Assembly (NCBI GenBank): GCA_003327435.1
Contig: QOQV01000003.1
Coordinates: 1-64,000 of the forward strand
Direction: 5' to 3'
DNA: 64,000 nucleotides
Source: Ignavibacteriota bacterium
GTDB taxonomy: Bacteria; Bacteroidota; Ignavibacteria; UBA10030; BY39
The notes beneath the pieces are model-generated. The model was not told the DNA's origin, did no database searches, and saw nothing but the letters and a program-made list of their open reading frames with translations. Below, piece after piece: positions 8,699-18,091 of this stretch. Each line of letters opens with the position of its first letter. Position 1 is the first letter of the stretch. A program made the translations under genes and the position numbers.

Positions 8699-10741
8699 TT
8701 AGTTTCCGATAAACCGTTTTAACCAATCATAAAACTCTTTATACCAGTAGATTGAGTTTTGAGGTGTGAGAATCCAGTGATTTTCGTCAGGGAAATAAAC
8801 TAATCTTGCTGGTATTCCTTTCCCTTTCAGTACACCATAACATTCTAATGCATGATTTATGGGAACTCTGTAATCACGCTCACCATGAATTACCAACATT
8901 GGTGTGTTAAAGTTTTCTGCAAACTCAGCTGGACTCCATTTCTGGACATTTTGCTTGTTGTACCAGGGTGAACCACCGTAGGCTCTTTCTCTTCCATATG
9001 TAACATCTGAAGCAAATTGAGCCATCAGATTATAAACACCTGCGTGATTTATTAATGCCGCAAATCGGTTTGTGTGTCCCGCGATCCAGCTAACCAAATA
9101 ACCGCCATAACTTCCACCAGCTGCAGCCATTTTAGTCGAGTCGACATATCCTTTTGCAATCAAAAAGTCAGTTGCTTTCATAATATCTTCAAAAGGTTTT
9201 TCTGGGTGGGCTCCATTTATACAATCTGCAAAATATTGACCAAAACTTGTCGAGCCATGAAAATTAACTAACGCTACAACATAACCGGGTGCTGCAAACA
9301 GTTGTGGATTCCATCTGAAATGAAAATCATCACCCGAAATACTATGCGGTCCACCGTGAATTATCTGAAGCAATGGCCATTTCTTCGTAGGATCAAAATT
9401 ATAAGGATAGAGTACATACATTTGAACTGAATCTCCATCCGCACCTATGAAATAATATTCCTTTGCCTCAGCCATTGTAATTTTATTTAATAATTCATCA
9501 TTGAAGGCAGTGAGTTTTTTAATATCTTTCCCACCCTTACCTGTAATAAAAATTTCATTGGGATAATAAAATGTCTGGTTTAAAAACACCACTCTTCCAT
9601 CCTTCAAAGGATGTGGCAAATTACAGGTACCTAATCGGACTATTTCCTTAATATTTTTCCCATCAATGTCAATTTTAAATATTGATTTCTTCGCTCGATC
9701 CTCAACTGAATAAAAAATTGTGCGGTCATCTTTTGTTAATCTCCATTGCTCAGGTGTGCGATCATAAGTTTCGGGTGTTATTTGAATTTTTTTACCGGAT
9801 CTTTTCTCATATTTTATTAACCTGACTTTATCTGCATAAAAGTCTCTTATTTTTTGCATACCATAAATTAAAAATTCACCATTATTAGAATATCTTGGAC
9901 CGAAATCGTTAGCACTATTTTCAGAGGTAATGTTTGTTAATTTTCCTGACCCGTCAGTTGGAACGAGGAAAATATCCATATTTAAAGAATCATACGGCTC
10001 GGTGGTGGAATTGCCAGCAAAGGCAATTTCTTTCCCATCTGGAGATATATCATAATCCGCACCTTCCATCAGATCAAAATAATTTTTCCAATCTGGAAGC
10101 AAATCAGTCACTTTTTTGGTTTCAATATCAACTGAAAACAATCTTGGATAGTATCCTTCCGTCAGCCATCTATCCCAGTAGCGGATTAACCGACTTTCTG
10201 AAGCTTTTGCAGTTACTTTGCTTTTCTTTTTTTGTTCAATTACTTTTTTCATTGAATCAAGGTTGTTTGTCAATTCAGGTATTACATTCGCGGCAAAAGC
10301 TATTCTTTTCCCATCTGGAAACCACTTTGGACTTGAAACACCAAGCGGCATATCCGTTATTTTTATCGCTTCACCCCCGTCACCTGGAATTATGTATAAC
10401 TGAGCATAATCACCTTCTCTTTTTGAGGTAAAAGCAATTTTTTTTCCATCGGGACTCCAGGCAGGCGAACCATCCATCGCTTTAAATGTAGTTAACTGTT
10501 GAATCTGAGCTGTCTCATTATCTACCAGCCAAATGTTTGAGGTCCCCTTGTTTTCTTCTATATCATAAGAAGTTACTGTGAATGCAGAAAACCTTCCATC
10601 AGGCGATACTGTAAGTGAAGAAAGACGCTTTAATTTCCATAAATCCTGAGGGGTAAAAGGTCTTTTATTATTATCAGAATATAAGAAGTTTATAAAAATT
10701 GAAACTAAGATTATAATAAAAAAACACTTTTTTAAAATCAT
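8699..10741 (-). CDS. S9 family serine peptidase (dipeptidyl/acylaminoacyl peptidase type)
   Basis: An exported prolyl-oligopeptidase-family enzyme of 680 residues. After a signal peptide (residues 1-22) comes a WD40/TolB-like beta-propeller with recurring SPDGKKIAFTS-type blades (about 30-420), which gates access to the active site. The alpha/beta hydrolase domain carries HGGPHS as the oxyanion region, GGSYGGY with catalytic Ser544, HGERDYRVP with Asp623 and DENHWI with His655. The full triad is present and length is normal, so it should be active, probably trimming peptides in the periplasm or at the surface. It appears to be a single-gene transcript, divergent from the gene at 10849. Confidence 0.93.
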   Translation of the reverse strand: MILKKCFFIIILVSIFINFLYSDNNKRPFTPQDLWKLKRLSSLTVSPDGRFSAFTVTSYDIEENKGTSNIWLVDNETAQIQQLTTFKAMDGSPAWSPDGKKIAFTSKREGDYAQLYIIPGDGGEAIKITDMPLGVSSPKWFPDGKRIAFAANVIPELTNNLDSMKKVIEQKKKSKVTAKASESRLIRYWDRWLTEGYYPRLFSVDIETKKVTDLLPDWKNYFDLMEGADYDISPDGKEIAFAGNSTTEPYDSLNMDIFLVPTDGSGKLTNITSENSANDFGPRYSNNGEFLIYGMQKIRDFYADKVRLIKYEKRSGKKIQITPETYDRTPEQWRLTKDDRTIFYSVEDRAKKSIFKIDIDGKNIKEIVRLGTCNLPHPLKDGRVVFLNQTFYYPNEIFITGKGGKDIKKLTAFNDELLNKITMAEAKEYYFIGADGDSVQMYVLYPYNFDPTKKWPLLQIIHGGPHSISGDDFHFRWNPQLFAAPGYVVALVNFHGSTSFGQYFADCINGAHPEKPFEDIMKATDFLIAKGYVDSTKMAAAGGSYGGYLVSWIAGHTNRFAALINHAGVYNLMAQFASDVTYGRERAYGGSPWYNKQNVQKWSPAEFAENFNTPMLVIHGERDYRVPINHALECYGVLKGKGIPARLVYFPDENHWILTPQNSIYWYKEFYDWLKRFIGN

Positions 10742-10836
10742 AAGATTTTTCCTTTCAGTAGTTGTTTTTCAATATAATTATAAATTTTAATTTTTAAAAT
10801 TTTGAATCGAACATAAATATTAATATAATTACAAAA

Positions 10837-10842
10837 AAGGAG
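10837..10842 (+). promoter_or_regulatory. Ribosome binding site of the gene at 10849
   Basis: AAGGAG, six bases ahead of the ATG at 10849; a good Shine-Dalgarno match in a genome where many genes lack one. Confidence 0.6.
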
Positions 10843-10848
10843 ACCGTC

Positions 10849-11583
10849 ATGATTAAAAGATTATTAATCATAGTTGCAATTTTTATTCATTCACAAATCT
10901 CCCTCTCACAGGTCAACTTGCAACTTGGTGCAGGTGTTGGATTAACTTCACCTTTAGCTGATTATAAAGGAACAACCATCGAGTATTATCAAGGAAAAAA
11001 TTATGGATTAACTTCAGGATATAATTTTTATGGTAAAGTTAGAGCAGGTATCTTTGGTACAAACATAATTGGAGAGATTGGGTTCACATCGCTTAGCAAT
11101 AGCGGAAATTCCGAACCAGACAAAGGTAAAATTGAACTTAAGCAAAACTTAATAGCACTTAAAGTTGGACCTGAGTTTCAATTCACTCTTCCAACTTTAC
11201 CAATAAAACCTTACATTGGAGGAAACATAATTTATACTATCTTCACTGGAGAAACATCTTTTAACGGAGTTGCGGAAGTCCCAAGTGGAAATCACAAAAT
11301 GAAAACCACCAGTAGATTAGGTCTGGGCGGTAATGGAGGAGTTTTAATCAAATTAAATCCGATATTATCGCTCGATATATCGGCTTATTATCATTTTATC
11401 AATTTGATTGGAAAATCCTGGGATGCACCAATTACAGACAAGGTGAAACGTATTGATTCTTATATGTATTTAAATGACGATAAGGATCCGCTTGGATATC
11501 TTAACAGTACCGAGCATTTTATTTCAAAATCCCGTACAATACAAACAGCAGGATTATCGATAGGTCTGATGTTTGGACTATAG
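10849..11583 (+). CDS. Outer-membrane beta-barrel protein
   Basis: A 244-residue protein with a signal peptide (MIKRLLIIVAIFIHSQISLSQ). Amphipathic strands rich in glycine and aromatic residues follow: VNLQLGAGVGLTSPLADYKG, FYGKVRAGIFG, ALKVGPEFQFTLP, KPYIGGNIIYTIF, AGLSIGLMFGL. It matches the general OmpW/OmpA-type barrel pattern of Bacteroidota but no named family stands out. It lies between the divergent S9 peptidase and a convergent alkaline-phosphatase-fold gene whose stop is only three bases away. A porin-like or structural role is inferred. Confidence 0.75.
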   Translation: MIKRLLIIVAIFIHSQISLSQVNLQLGAGVGLTSPLADYKGTTIEYYQGKNYGLTSGYNFYGKVRAGIFGTNIIGEIGFTSLSNSGNSEPDKGKIELKQNLIALKVGPEFQFTLPTLPIKPYIGGNIIYTIFTGETSFNGVAEVPSGNHKMKTTSRLGLGGNGGVLIKLNPILSLDISAYYHFINLIGKSWDAPITDKVKRIDSYMYLNDDKDPLGYLNSTEHFISKSRTIQTAGLSIGLMFGL

Positions 11584-11586
11584 TAC

Positions 11587-12501
11587 TTATTCTTCTAAAA
11601 TTTTTTCTTTTATAAATGCTGATTCGATAATTTTACCTTTTGAGTAAGGCATTTCAAATTTTAGAAGTTTAGCCACCGTTGGTGCTATGTCGATTTGCTC
11701 ATAAAAAGTTGAATCTATAACTCCAGCAGGTGTATCAGGACCGAGGATTAACAAACTTATGTGGCGGCATCCTTCACAATCATCACCGTGATCATGAAAA
11801 CCTGTTTTTATTCTATCGAGGTGTCTTCCGTGGTCGTTTGTTATGAACAATGTTGTTTTATTTTGATAGATAGAATCATTCTGTATAAGATTCCACAAAA
11901 CCCACATCAAACTATCTGCAATTTTTAATTTGTTAGTGTAACTTTCAAAATCTTCATCGTGAGCAGCAATATCAACGCCAGCAAAATTTGCAATTATTAA
12001 TTTTGGACGATATGTCTGCATAACATCTTTAATATTCTCAAGTGTTAAACAATCGTCTTCTTCTTTTTCGGAATATTTAACTGAAGCTGCGTATTGATAA
12101 CCATAATCTGGGTGAGTACTATAAGCGAGTACATCAAGTTTCTTTTTTCCAAGAACCACAAAACAGGAACTTGCTGAAGTATCAACTTGCTTTCTATAAC
12201 ATTCGAACAATGTCGGCATTGAAGGTTTTTCACTCCCATCATTTTTGATGGATTGCCATGTTCCAGAAAGAATACTCGAATGTCCAGAATTTGTCTTAGT
12301 TGTTCCGTTATTGTAGAAATTAGTATATAATATACCCTGTGGTCTCAATGCTAACCATAAATTTGGTATATATGTGTGATTGGAATCTCCATAAGTTTCT
12401 GAATATCTTGGTCCATCGATAACAATAATAAAAACATTTTCAGTTAATTGGGCAGAAACACTGGTAAAAACGAATAATAAAACAAATAAACATTTTTTCA
12501 T
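11587..12501 (-). CDS. Exported alkaline-phosphatase-superfamily enzyme (phosphodiesterase/sulfatase-like)
   Basis: The 304-residue product has a signal peptide (MKKCLFVLLFVFTSVSAQ) and then VFIIVIDGPRYSETYGD, where the aspartate after II is the first metal ligand of the family. The nucleophile is probably the threonine or serine of TTKTNSGHSSILSG at about residues 67-80. Further ligands are in ANFAGVDIAAHD, FITNDHGRH and FHDHGDDCEGC. This pattern fits type I phosphodiesterase/nucleotide pyrophosphatase and related hydrolases. The C-terminal YEQIDIAPTVAKLL block is also typical. The substrate is unknown. The gene is monocistronic and divergent from the fatty-acid operon. Confidence 0.85.
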   Translation of the reverse strand: MKKCLFVLLFVFTSVSAQLTENVFIIVIDGPRYSETYGDSNHTYIPNLWLALRPQGILYTNFYNNGTTKTNSGHSSILSGTWQSIKNDGSEKPSMPTLFECYRKQVDTSASSCFVVLGKKKLDVLAYSTHPDYGYQYAASVKYSEKEEDDCLTLENIKDVMQTYRPKLIIANFAGVDIAAHDEDFESYTNKLKIADSLMWVLWNLIQNDSIYQNKTTLFITNDHGRHLDRIKTGFHDHGDDCEGCRHISLLILGPDTPAGVIDSTFYEQIDIAPTVAKLLKFEMPYSKGKIIESAFIKEKILEE

Positions 12502-12727
12502 TTATGATATCCTATCTAATTTAACGAGTAAAAATATTAAATAAGATCGTTACTTCAAAATTTTATCTTTAGAAAAGCTAATCAAAGATACAAAGCGTTA
12601 AAAGGTAAGTCATATTACTTTATAGATAAATCCTTGATTATGAATACATTTTTCACTATATTTTATGTGATTTTTTCAAAATTTTGCTGATTCTTTATTA
12701 TTTTAATCAATTTTCATAAATATTACA

Positions 12728-13288
12728 ATGAAACCTCCGAGTTCAATACATAAATCTAAAGCAATTAACGAGTTAAAAAACTCGGATTTAACAATAAACA
12801 TATCAAAACTTTCGGAGGGTATACATAAGTATCATCTACATACAGAATCATCAAATTTAGCTCTTGATGAGCGTTTCCATGATGATGTAGACATAGATGT
12901 TGTGCTTGATAAAACTTCAACACAGATTCTACTTAAAACAGAAATTGATACGGACGGAAACTTTGAATGCGATAGATGTTTAACAACTTTCTCGCGACAC
13001 ATTCATACTGCATATACATTAATGTATTTATATCAAGCACAGGAATTTGAGATTGAGAACGAAATTCAAGTTATAAATAGAGATACAGTTTTTATTGATT
13101 TAGCTGAGGATGTGAGACAGTACATATTGTTAGCTATACCGATAAAGCTACTCTGCAAAGAAGATTGTAAAGGTTTGTGTCCCAGTTGTGGTAAGAATCT
13201 AAACGAAGGTAAATGTAATTGTAATACTGACTTTATAGATCCCAGATGGGAAGCTTTATCAAAATTAATTAAAAATAAGAACAAATAA
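12728..13288 (+). CDS. DUF177 (YceD-like) protein
   Basis: A 186-residue cytosolic protein of the DUF177 family, whose gene almost always precedes rpmF and which in Escherichia coli (YceD) affects 23S rRNA accumulation. A cysteine pair CDRC lies mid-protein. The C terminus carries the family's CKEDCKGLCPSCGKNLNEG ... CNC motif, probably zinc-binding. It opens the long plus-strand operon, 14 bases before rpmF. The 226-base divergent gap upstream, which is strongly AT-rich, must hold the operon promoter. Confidence 0.92.
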   Translation: MKPPSSIHKSKAINELKNSDLTINISKLSEGIHKYHLHTESSNLALDERFHDDVDIDVVLDKTSTQILLKTEIDTDGNFECDRCLTTFSRHIHTAYTLMYLYQAQEFEIENEIQVINRDTVFIDLAEDVRQYILLAIPIKLLCKEDCKGLCPSCGKNLNEGKCNCNTDFIDPRWEALSKLIKNKNK

Positions 13289-13302
13289 CAATGGAGAAAT
13301 AA

Positions 13303-13488
13303 ATGCCAAATCCGAAACGAAGACATTCAAATTCGAGAACAAGGAAAAGAAGAACGCATTATAAAGCTTCACTTCCTCCACTTGGTGAATGCCCGAACTG
13401 TAAGGAACCAAAATTACTACATCGTGCCTGCCCACATTGTGGTTATTACAATGGCAGAACAGTATTGATTCCAAAAGAAACTAAATAA
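13303..13488 (+). CDS. rpmF: 50S ribosomal protein L32
   Basis: This 61-residue basic protein begins MPNPKRRHSNSRTRKRRTH, the standard L32 start. It has the two cysteine pairs CPNC and CPHCGYYNGR that bind zinc in the C+ form of L32. The four-cysteine version is the zinc-dependent type. Its position between DUF177 and plsX is the classic bacterial order linking ribosome and lipid synthesis genes. Confidence 0.98.
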   Translation: MPNPKRRHSNSRTRKRRTHYKASLPPLGECPNCKEPKLLHRACPHCGYYNGRTVLIPKETK

Positions 13489-13531
13489 TAATCTTAAAAT
13501 AATCGTTCATTAAGAGCGTATTTTCATTAAA

Positions 13532-14551
13532 TTGTTCACTAAAGGTGAAAAAATAAAAATAGTTGTTGATGCTATGGGAGGTGATTATGCACCTTCTAAC
13601 ATCATCTCGGGTGGAGTCGATGCATTGAAGGAAAGCAATAATAGGTTTCAGATTATTTTTGTTGGAAAGGAAAAAAGTATATTTGATGAACTTAAAAAAT
13701 TTCCTTACGAAAACCTGGATTACCAGATTATTAATGCATCCGAAGTAATTGAAATGCACGACTCACCAACTGCAGCTCTAAAGCAAAAGAAAGATTCCTC
13801 AATTTCAGTAGGATTAAATTTAGTTAAAGAAAAGAAAGCAGATGCTTTTATCAGTGCTGGTAACACAGGTGCAGTAATGTCAGCATCGACACTCATTTTG
13901 GGTAGAATTGATGGAGTAAGTAGACCAACCATTGGAACATTCTTTCCTACAGAAAAAGGTAAATCCTTATTACTTGATGCTGGGGCAAATGTTGATAGTA
14001 AACCCCAACATTTACTTGAATTCGCTTTAATGGGCTCAATTTTTACAAGTTATATACTTGGTTATCAAAATCCAACCGTAGGCTTGTTGAATATTGGAGA
14101 AGAAAGTTCAAAAGGAAACGAAACTGCTCAAGAAGCATATAAACTTCTAAAAGAAAGTTCCTTAAATTTTATAGGAAATGTAGAAGGTAGAGATATCTTA
14201 AAAGGCAAAGCACAAATTGTAGTTTGTGATGGATTTGTGGGAAATATTTTATTAAAATTCGCCGAAAGTATTCTTACTTTAATGAAGTTTAAATTTAAAG
14301 ATTATGCATCACAAAGTTTTTTTAAAAAAATCTGGGTCGGTTTAATGTATGGTACACTGAAAACTGTTTTAAAAGATATTGATTACCAGGAACATGGAGG
14401 TGTACCACTTCTTGGTGTTAACGGAGTTACCATCATTGGGCATGGTGGTTCAACACCCAAGGCAATTAAAAATATGATTTTCCGTGCCGAAGAAATGGTC
14501 CAGAAAAACATTAATGAACACATCCAACAAAAAATGAAAAGTATTCTATAG
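13532..14551 (+). CDS. plsX: Phosphate acyltransferase PlsX
   Basis: PlsX makes acyl-phosphate from acyl-ACP, the donor used by PlsY for glycerol-3-phosphate acylation. The 339-residue product shows [15 protein letters not shown] at the N terminus, then [45 protein letters not shown] and [13 protein letters not shown], all family signatures. The start is uncertain. No ATG precedes the conserved VDAMGGD, so TTG at 13532 is the best ordinary start codon, and no clear ribosome binding site stands before it. The gene ends two bases before fabH. Confidence 0.95.
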   Translation: MFTKGEKIKIVVDAMGGDYAPSNIISGGVDALKESNNRFQIIFVGKEKSIFDELKKFPYENLDYQIINASEVIEMHDSPTAALKQKKDSSISVGLNLVKEKKADAFISAGNTGAVMSASTLILGRIDGVSRPTIGTFFPTEKGKSLLLDAGANVDSKPQHLLEFALMGSIFTSYILGYQNPTVGLLNIGEESSKGNETAQEAYKLLKESSLNFIGNVEGRDILKGKAQIVVCDGFVGNILLKFAESILTLMKFKFKDYASQSFFKKIWVGLMYGTLKTVLKDIDYQEHGGVPLLGVNGVTIIGHGGSTPKAIKNMIFRAEEMVQKNINEHIQQKMKSIL

Positions 14552-14553
14552 AA

Positions 14554-15555
14554 ATGGAAAAGATTAACAAAAAAAGAGCTGCAATAACAGCAGTTGCTCA
14601 TTATGTACCTGACAAAGTTTTAACAAATTTTGATCTTGAAAAGATGGTGGATACCACCGATGAATGGATAGTAACGCGAACAGGTATAAGAGAGAGAAGA
14701 ATCCTGGAAAAGGGTGCTTCTTCAGATATGGCTGTAGAAGCAATAAAAAAATTGTTAAAAATCAGAAACATTTCTGCAGAAGAGATTGAAATTATAATTG
14801 TTGCAACTGTAACCCCTGATATGTTATTTCCACCTACCGCAACAATTGTTCAACGAAAAGTTGGTGCTAAAAATGCCTGGGGATTTGATATGGAAGCTGC
14901 CTGTTCTGGCTTTCTATATGCACTACTTACCGGCGCTCAATTTATAGAATCCGGTAATTATAAAAAAGTGCTTGTGGTTGGAACCGACAAAATGAGTTCG
15001 ATTACTGATTACACCGACAGAAACAATTGTATTCTATTTGGTGATGCGGCTGGTGCAGTATTACTTGAACCTTCTGAAGATGAAAATTTGGGAATACTTG
15101 ATCATATTTTCTATTGTGATGGAACAGGTGAAGAGTTTTTGCATATGAAAGCCGGCGGTAGTCTAAATCCACCAACACACGAAACTGTAGATAAAAAATG
15201 GCATTACATTTATCAGGATGGAAAATCAGTCTTTAAGGTCGCAGTAATTGGTATGGCGGATGTTTCTGAAGAAATTTTAAAGAAAAACAACCTAACTGGA
15301 GACGATATTGATTATTTTGTTCCACATCAGGCAAATTTACGGATAATTGATGCTGCAGCGAAAAGGTTGGGAATAGATTACTCAAAAGTTATGATTAACA
15401 TAGACAAATATGGAAATACAACCGCTGCTACAATTCCACTCTGTCTATCTGAATGGTGGCAAGCAGGAAAATTGAAAAAAGGTAACACATTGGTTTTAGC
15501 AAGTTTTGGTGCCGGCTATACCTGGGGTTCAATATTATTAAAATGGGCATATTAA
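14554..15555 (+). CDS. fabH: 3-oxoacyl-ACP synthase III (FabH)
   Basis: FabH condenses acetyl-CoA (or a branched starter) with malonyl-ACP to start fatty-acid synthesis. In this 333-residue protein the catalytic triad is visible: Cys in [10 protein letters not shown] (about residue 116), His in VPHQANLRI (about 257) and Asn in [11 protein letters not shown] (about 288). The thiolase-fold N terminus [16 protein letters not shown] is also typical. The ATG follows the plsX stop by two bases, and fabD starts one base after the stop, so the genes are co-transcribed and probably translationally coupled. Confidence 0.97.
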   Translation: MEKINKKRAAITAVAHYVPDKVLTNFDLEKMVDTTDEWIVTRTGIRERRILEKGASSDMAVEAIKKLLKIRNISAEEIEIIIVATVTPDMLFPPTATIVQRKVGAKNAWGFDMEAACSGFLYALLTGAQFIESGNYKKVLVVGTDKMSSITDYTDRNNCILFGDAAGAVLLEPSEDENLGILDHIFYCDGTGEEFLHMKAGGSLNPPTHETVDKKWHYIYQDGKSVFKVAVIGMADVSEEILKKNNLTGDDIDYFVPHQANLRIIDAAAKRLGIDYSKVMINIDKYGNTTAATIPLCLSEWWQAGKLKKGNTLVLASFGAGYTWGSILLKWAY

Positions 15556-15556
15556 T

Positions 15557-16471
15557 ATGAATGGTATTGCAGTAATATTTCCCGGTCAGGGTTCACAATA
15601 TGTTGGAATGGGCAAGGATTTATACGAAAGTGTTCCACTTGCAAGAGAAATTTTTCAGAAAGCAGATGATCTATTAAAAGTAAATTTGAGCAAAATTTGT
15701 TTTGAAGGTCCTGAAGAGGAACTCAAGCAAACAAAAAACACACAACCGGCAATATTTTTACACAGCTATATATTAACGCAACTTCTTAAAAATTTTTCAG
15801 CAGCTTACACAGCTGGACATTCACTTGGAGAATACACAGCTCTTGTTTTTGCAGGTGCGTTAAATTTTGAGGATGCTCTTAAGCTTGTCCGACTAAGAGG
15901 CGAACTAATGCAAAAAGCAGGTGAAGAAGAAAAAGGTAGTCTCGCAGCTATTGTAGGTTTAGACGCAACAATACTTGAGGAAATATGCCTGAAAGCAAGC
16001 GAGAAAGGAATAGTCCAATGTGCCAACTTCAATTCACCCGGCCAAATCGTTATAAGTGGATCAATTACTGGTTTACAATTAGCTATGCAAATGGCAAAAG
16101 AAGCAGGCGCAAAAATGGTGAAAGAGCTACCTGTGAGTGGTGCATTCCACTCCCCACTTATGGCTTCAGCAAAAGAAGGTCTGAGCAAAGCTATTGATAA
16201 TACCCATTTTTCAAATGCAAAAATTCCAGTTTATACAAATGTTACTGGTAATCCAATAAAAAATCCAGCAGAAATTAAAAACACTCTAAAAGAACAACTT
16301 ACAAGTGCAGTCCAATGGGAAAAATCTATAAGGAATATGATTAGTGATGGTGCAAAGGAATTTATAGAGGTTGGTCCCGGGAAAGTTTTACAAGGTCTGG
16401 TTAAACGAATTAATCCAGATGTGAAAGTAATCGGTATAGAAAAAATCACAGATTTAAGTTTGTTCAATTGA
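15557..16471 (+). CDS. fabD: Malonyl-CoA:ACP transacylase (FabD)
   Basis: FabD loads malonyl groups onto acyl carrier protein. The 304-residue sequence starts with FPGQGSQYVGMGKDL and has the nucleophile in GHSLGEYTAL (Ser about residue 89). The catalytic His lies in SGAFHSPLM (about 198), and the malonate-binding arginine in VRLRGELMQ. C-terminal YTNVTGNP and EVGPGKVLQGL are standard. The next gene's ATG follows its stop directly, with no base between. Confidence 0.97.
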   Translation: MNGIAVIFPGQGSQYVGMGKDLYESVPLAREIFQKADDLLKVNLSKICFEGPEEELKQTKNTQPAIFLHSYILTQLLKNFSAAYTAGHSLGEYTALVFAGALNFEDALKLVRLRGELMQKAGEEEKGSLAAIVGLDATILEEICLKASEKGIVQCANFNSPGQIVISGSITGLQLAMQMAKEAGAKMVKELPVSGAFHSPLMASAKEGLSKAIDNTHFSNAKIPVYTNVTGNPIKNPAEIKNTLKEQLTSAVQWEKSIRNMISDGAKEFIEVGPGKVLQGLVKRINPDVKVIGIEKITDLSLFN

Positions 16472-17047
16472 ATGAAACAAAATAATTTGCAAATAAAGGG
16501 ATATCAAATTGATCCCATCATTTTTGAGTTAGGATTTGAAAATTCTTCACCTAACGAATGTAAGGGTTTATGCTGCCGTAGTGGTGTATGGGTAAGCTTG
16601 AAAGAAAAAGAACAAATTCTCGAAAATAAAGATTTGTTTAAAAAATTTATGGATGAAACTCAAACACTGGATGATTCAATATGGTTCGAGAACAATATTA
16701 CAGCAGATATTGATTTTCCAGATGGATTGTGTGATTCTACAAATGTATATAACGATAAATGTGTTTTTTTAAATAAAGAGTATAAGTGTATTTTGCAGGT
16801 AGCGGCATTAGAAAGTGGTTTTGATAAATTTAAATTTAAACCTTATTTTTGCATAACATTTCCCGTTGTAATATCACAGAATACGATTACATACGATGAT
16901 TTTTTATTGAACATTGCACCTTGTTGTACTGCAAAAAAAACAAAAAATCCTAACTTTATAGAACAATGTGAGATTGAACTCTTGCATATTTTAGGAAAAG
17001 ATGGTTATATTAAGCTAAAAGAATTAGCAGAAGGTAACAAAAAATGA
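16472..17047 (+). CDS. DUF3109-like cysteine-cluster protein inside the fab operon
   Basis: A 191-residue cytosolic protein with nine cysteines, arranged as ECKGLCCRSGVWV near residue 30, GLCD, DKCVFL, YKCILQ, YFCITF and APCC. The CxxxCC-G-WV start and the later CVFL/YKC pattern match the DUF3109/YkgJ-like cysteine-cluster families, thought to bind a metal or iron-sulfur centre; function is unknown. It sits between fabD (no gap) and fabG (four-base overlap), so it is translated with the fatty-acid enzymes. It is not a known member of the pathway. The family assignment is from motif pattern only. Confidence 0.75.
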   Translation: MKQNNLQIKGYQIDPIIFELGFENSSPNECKGLCCRSGVWVSLKEKEQILENKDLFKKFMDETQTLDDSIWFENNITADIDFPDGLCDSTNVYNDKCVFLNKEYKCILQVAALESGFDKFKFKPYFCITFPVVISQNTITYDDFLLNIAPCCTAKKTKNPNFIEQCEIELLHILGKDGYIKLKELAEGNKK

Positions 17048-17790
17048 AATTATTGGATGGTAAAGTTGCAATTGTAACTGGCGCTGCTCGCGGTATTGGA
17101 AAAGCAATCGCAGTAGAACTTGCACAATCAGGAGCTAAAATAGCAATTACCGATATTGCTTCAGAGACGGAATTGAACGCAACAACAGAGGTAATTAAAG
17201 CTTTAGGTGGCGAAGCACTGGCATTTAGAGCTAATGCCGCATCATTTTCGGAAACCATACAAACTGTTGATAAAATTTATGAATTTTACAAAAGAATTGA
17301 TATATTAGTAAATAATGCAGGCATTACTAAAGACGGTCTTCTTTTAAGAATGACAGAAGAAGATTGGGATTTGGTAATTAATGTTAATTTAAAAAGTGTT
17401 TTCAATTATACAAAAGCTGTAATAAAATATATGATGAATCAGAAATCTGGTAAGATAATCAGTATCGCTTCGGTTGTTGGACTTATGGGAAATGCAGGTC
17501 AGGCAAACTATGCAGCTTCAAAAGCTGGTATTATAGGTTTCACAAAATCTATAGCCCGTGAAGTTGCTTCCAGAAATATCCAGGTAAATGCAGTTGCACC
17601 TGGTTATGTAGAAACACCAATGACTGAAAAATTAACACCAGAGCAGAAAAAGGCACTCACTGATATCATACCAATGAAGAGAACAGCAAATCCAGAAGAA
17701 ATTGCAAAAGTAGTAAGATTTTTAGCTTCGCCTGAATCAGATTATATTACTGGCGAAGTCATTAGTGTTAATGGTGGGTTATATATGTAA
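17044..17790 (+). CDS. fabG: 3-oxoacyl-ACP reductase (FabG)
   Basis: FabG is the NADPH-dependent first reductase of the elongation cycle. The 248-residue short-chain dehydrogenase has the nucleotide-binding TGAARGIGKA (residues about 12-21) and NNAGITKDGLL. The active-site serine is in IASVVGLMG, the YAASKAG tyrosine/lysine pair follows, and the C terminus is YITGEVISVNGGLYM, characteristic of FabG rather than other reductases. Its ATG overlaps the stop of the cysteine-cluster gene by four bases. Confidence 0.96.
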   Translation: MKLLDGKVAIVTGAARGIGKAIAVELAQSGAKIAITDIASETELNATTEVIKALGGEALAFRANAASFSETIQTVDKIYEFYKRIDILVNNAGITKDGLLLRMTEEDWDLVINVNLKSVFNYTKAVIKYMMNQKSGKIISIASVVGLMGNAGQANYAASKAGIIGFTKSIAREVASRNIQVNAVAPGYVETPMTEKLTPEQKKALTDIIPMKRTANPEEIAKVVRFLASPESDYITGEVISVNGGLYM

Positions 17791-17843
17791 AAATGAAAAT
17801 AGGTTATCAAAAATATTAACAAAAAAACAAAGGAGAAACAATA

Positions 17844-18080
17844 ATGAGTGATATTAGCGCAAAAGTAAAAGAAATAATAATGAACAAACTTGGTGTTGAA
17901 GAATCAGCAGTAACACCAGAAGCTTCTTTTACAAACGATTTAGGTGCAGATTCGTTGGATACAGTAGAACTGGTTATGGAATTTGAAAAAGCATTTAATA
18001 TTCAAATTCCTGACGAAGATGCGGAAAAAATCAGCACCGTAGGTGATGCAATTAATTACCTCACTCAAAAATTAGGTTAA
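17844..18080 (+). CDS. acpP: Acyl carrier protein
   Basis: A 78-residue acidic protein with the phosphopantetheine site [15 protein letters not shown]; Ser37 carries the 4'-phosphopantetheine arm on which acyl chains grow. The start follows an AAAGGAGAAAC ribosome binding site, stronger than that of its neighbours, and a 53-base gap from fabG. That fits the high ACP demand. It is followed eleven bases later by fabF, as in most bacteria. Confidence 0.98.
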   Translation: MSDISAKVKEIIMNKLGVEESAVTPEASFTNDLGADSLDTVELVMEFEKAFNIQIPDEDAEKISTVGDAINYLTQKLG

Positions 18081-18091
18081 AAAAATAGCCA

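Noticed and set aside
10218-10403. Plus-strand frames inside the S9 peptidase gene
   Set aside because: They are antisense shadows of a well-supported enzyme and show no domain or start signal.
12502-12727. Bacteroidota-type promoter (TTG ... TAnnTTTG) before the fatty-acid operon
   Set aside because: A loose match exists near 12634-12665, but the region is so AT-rich that similar matches are expected by chance. Transcript start mapping would be needed.
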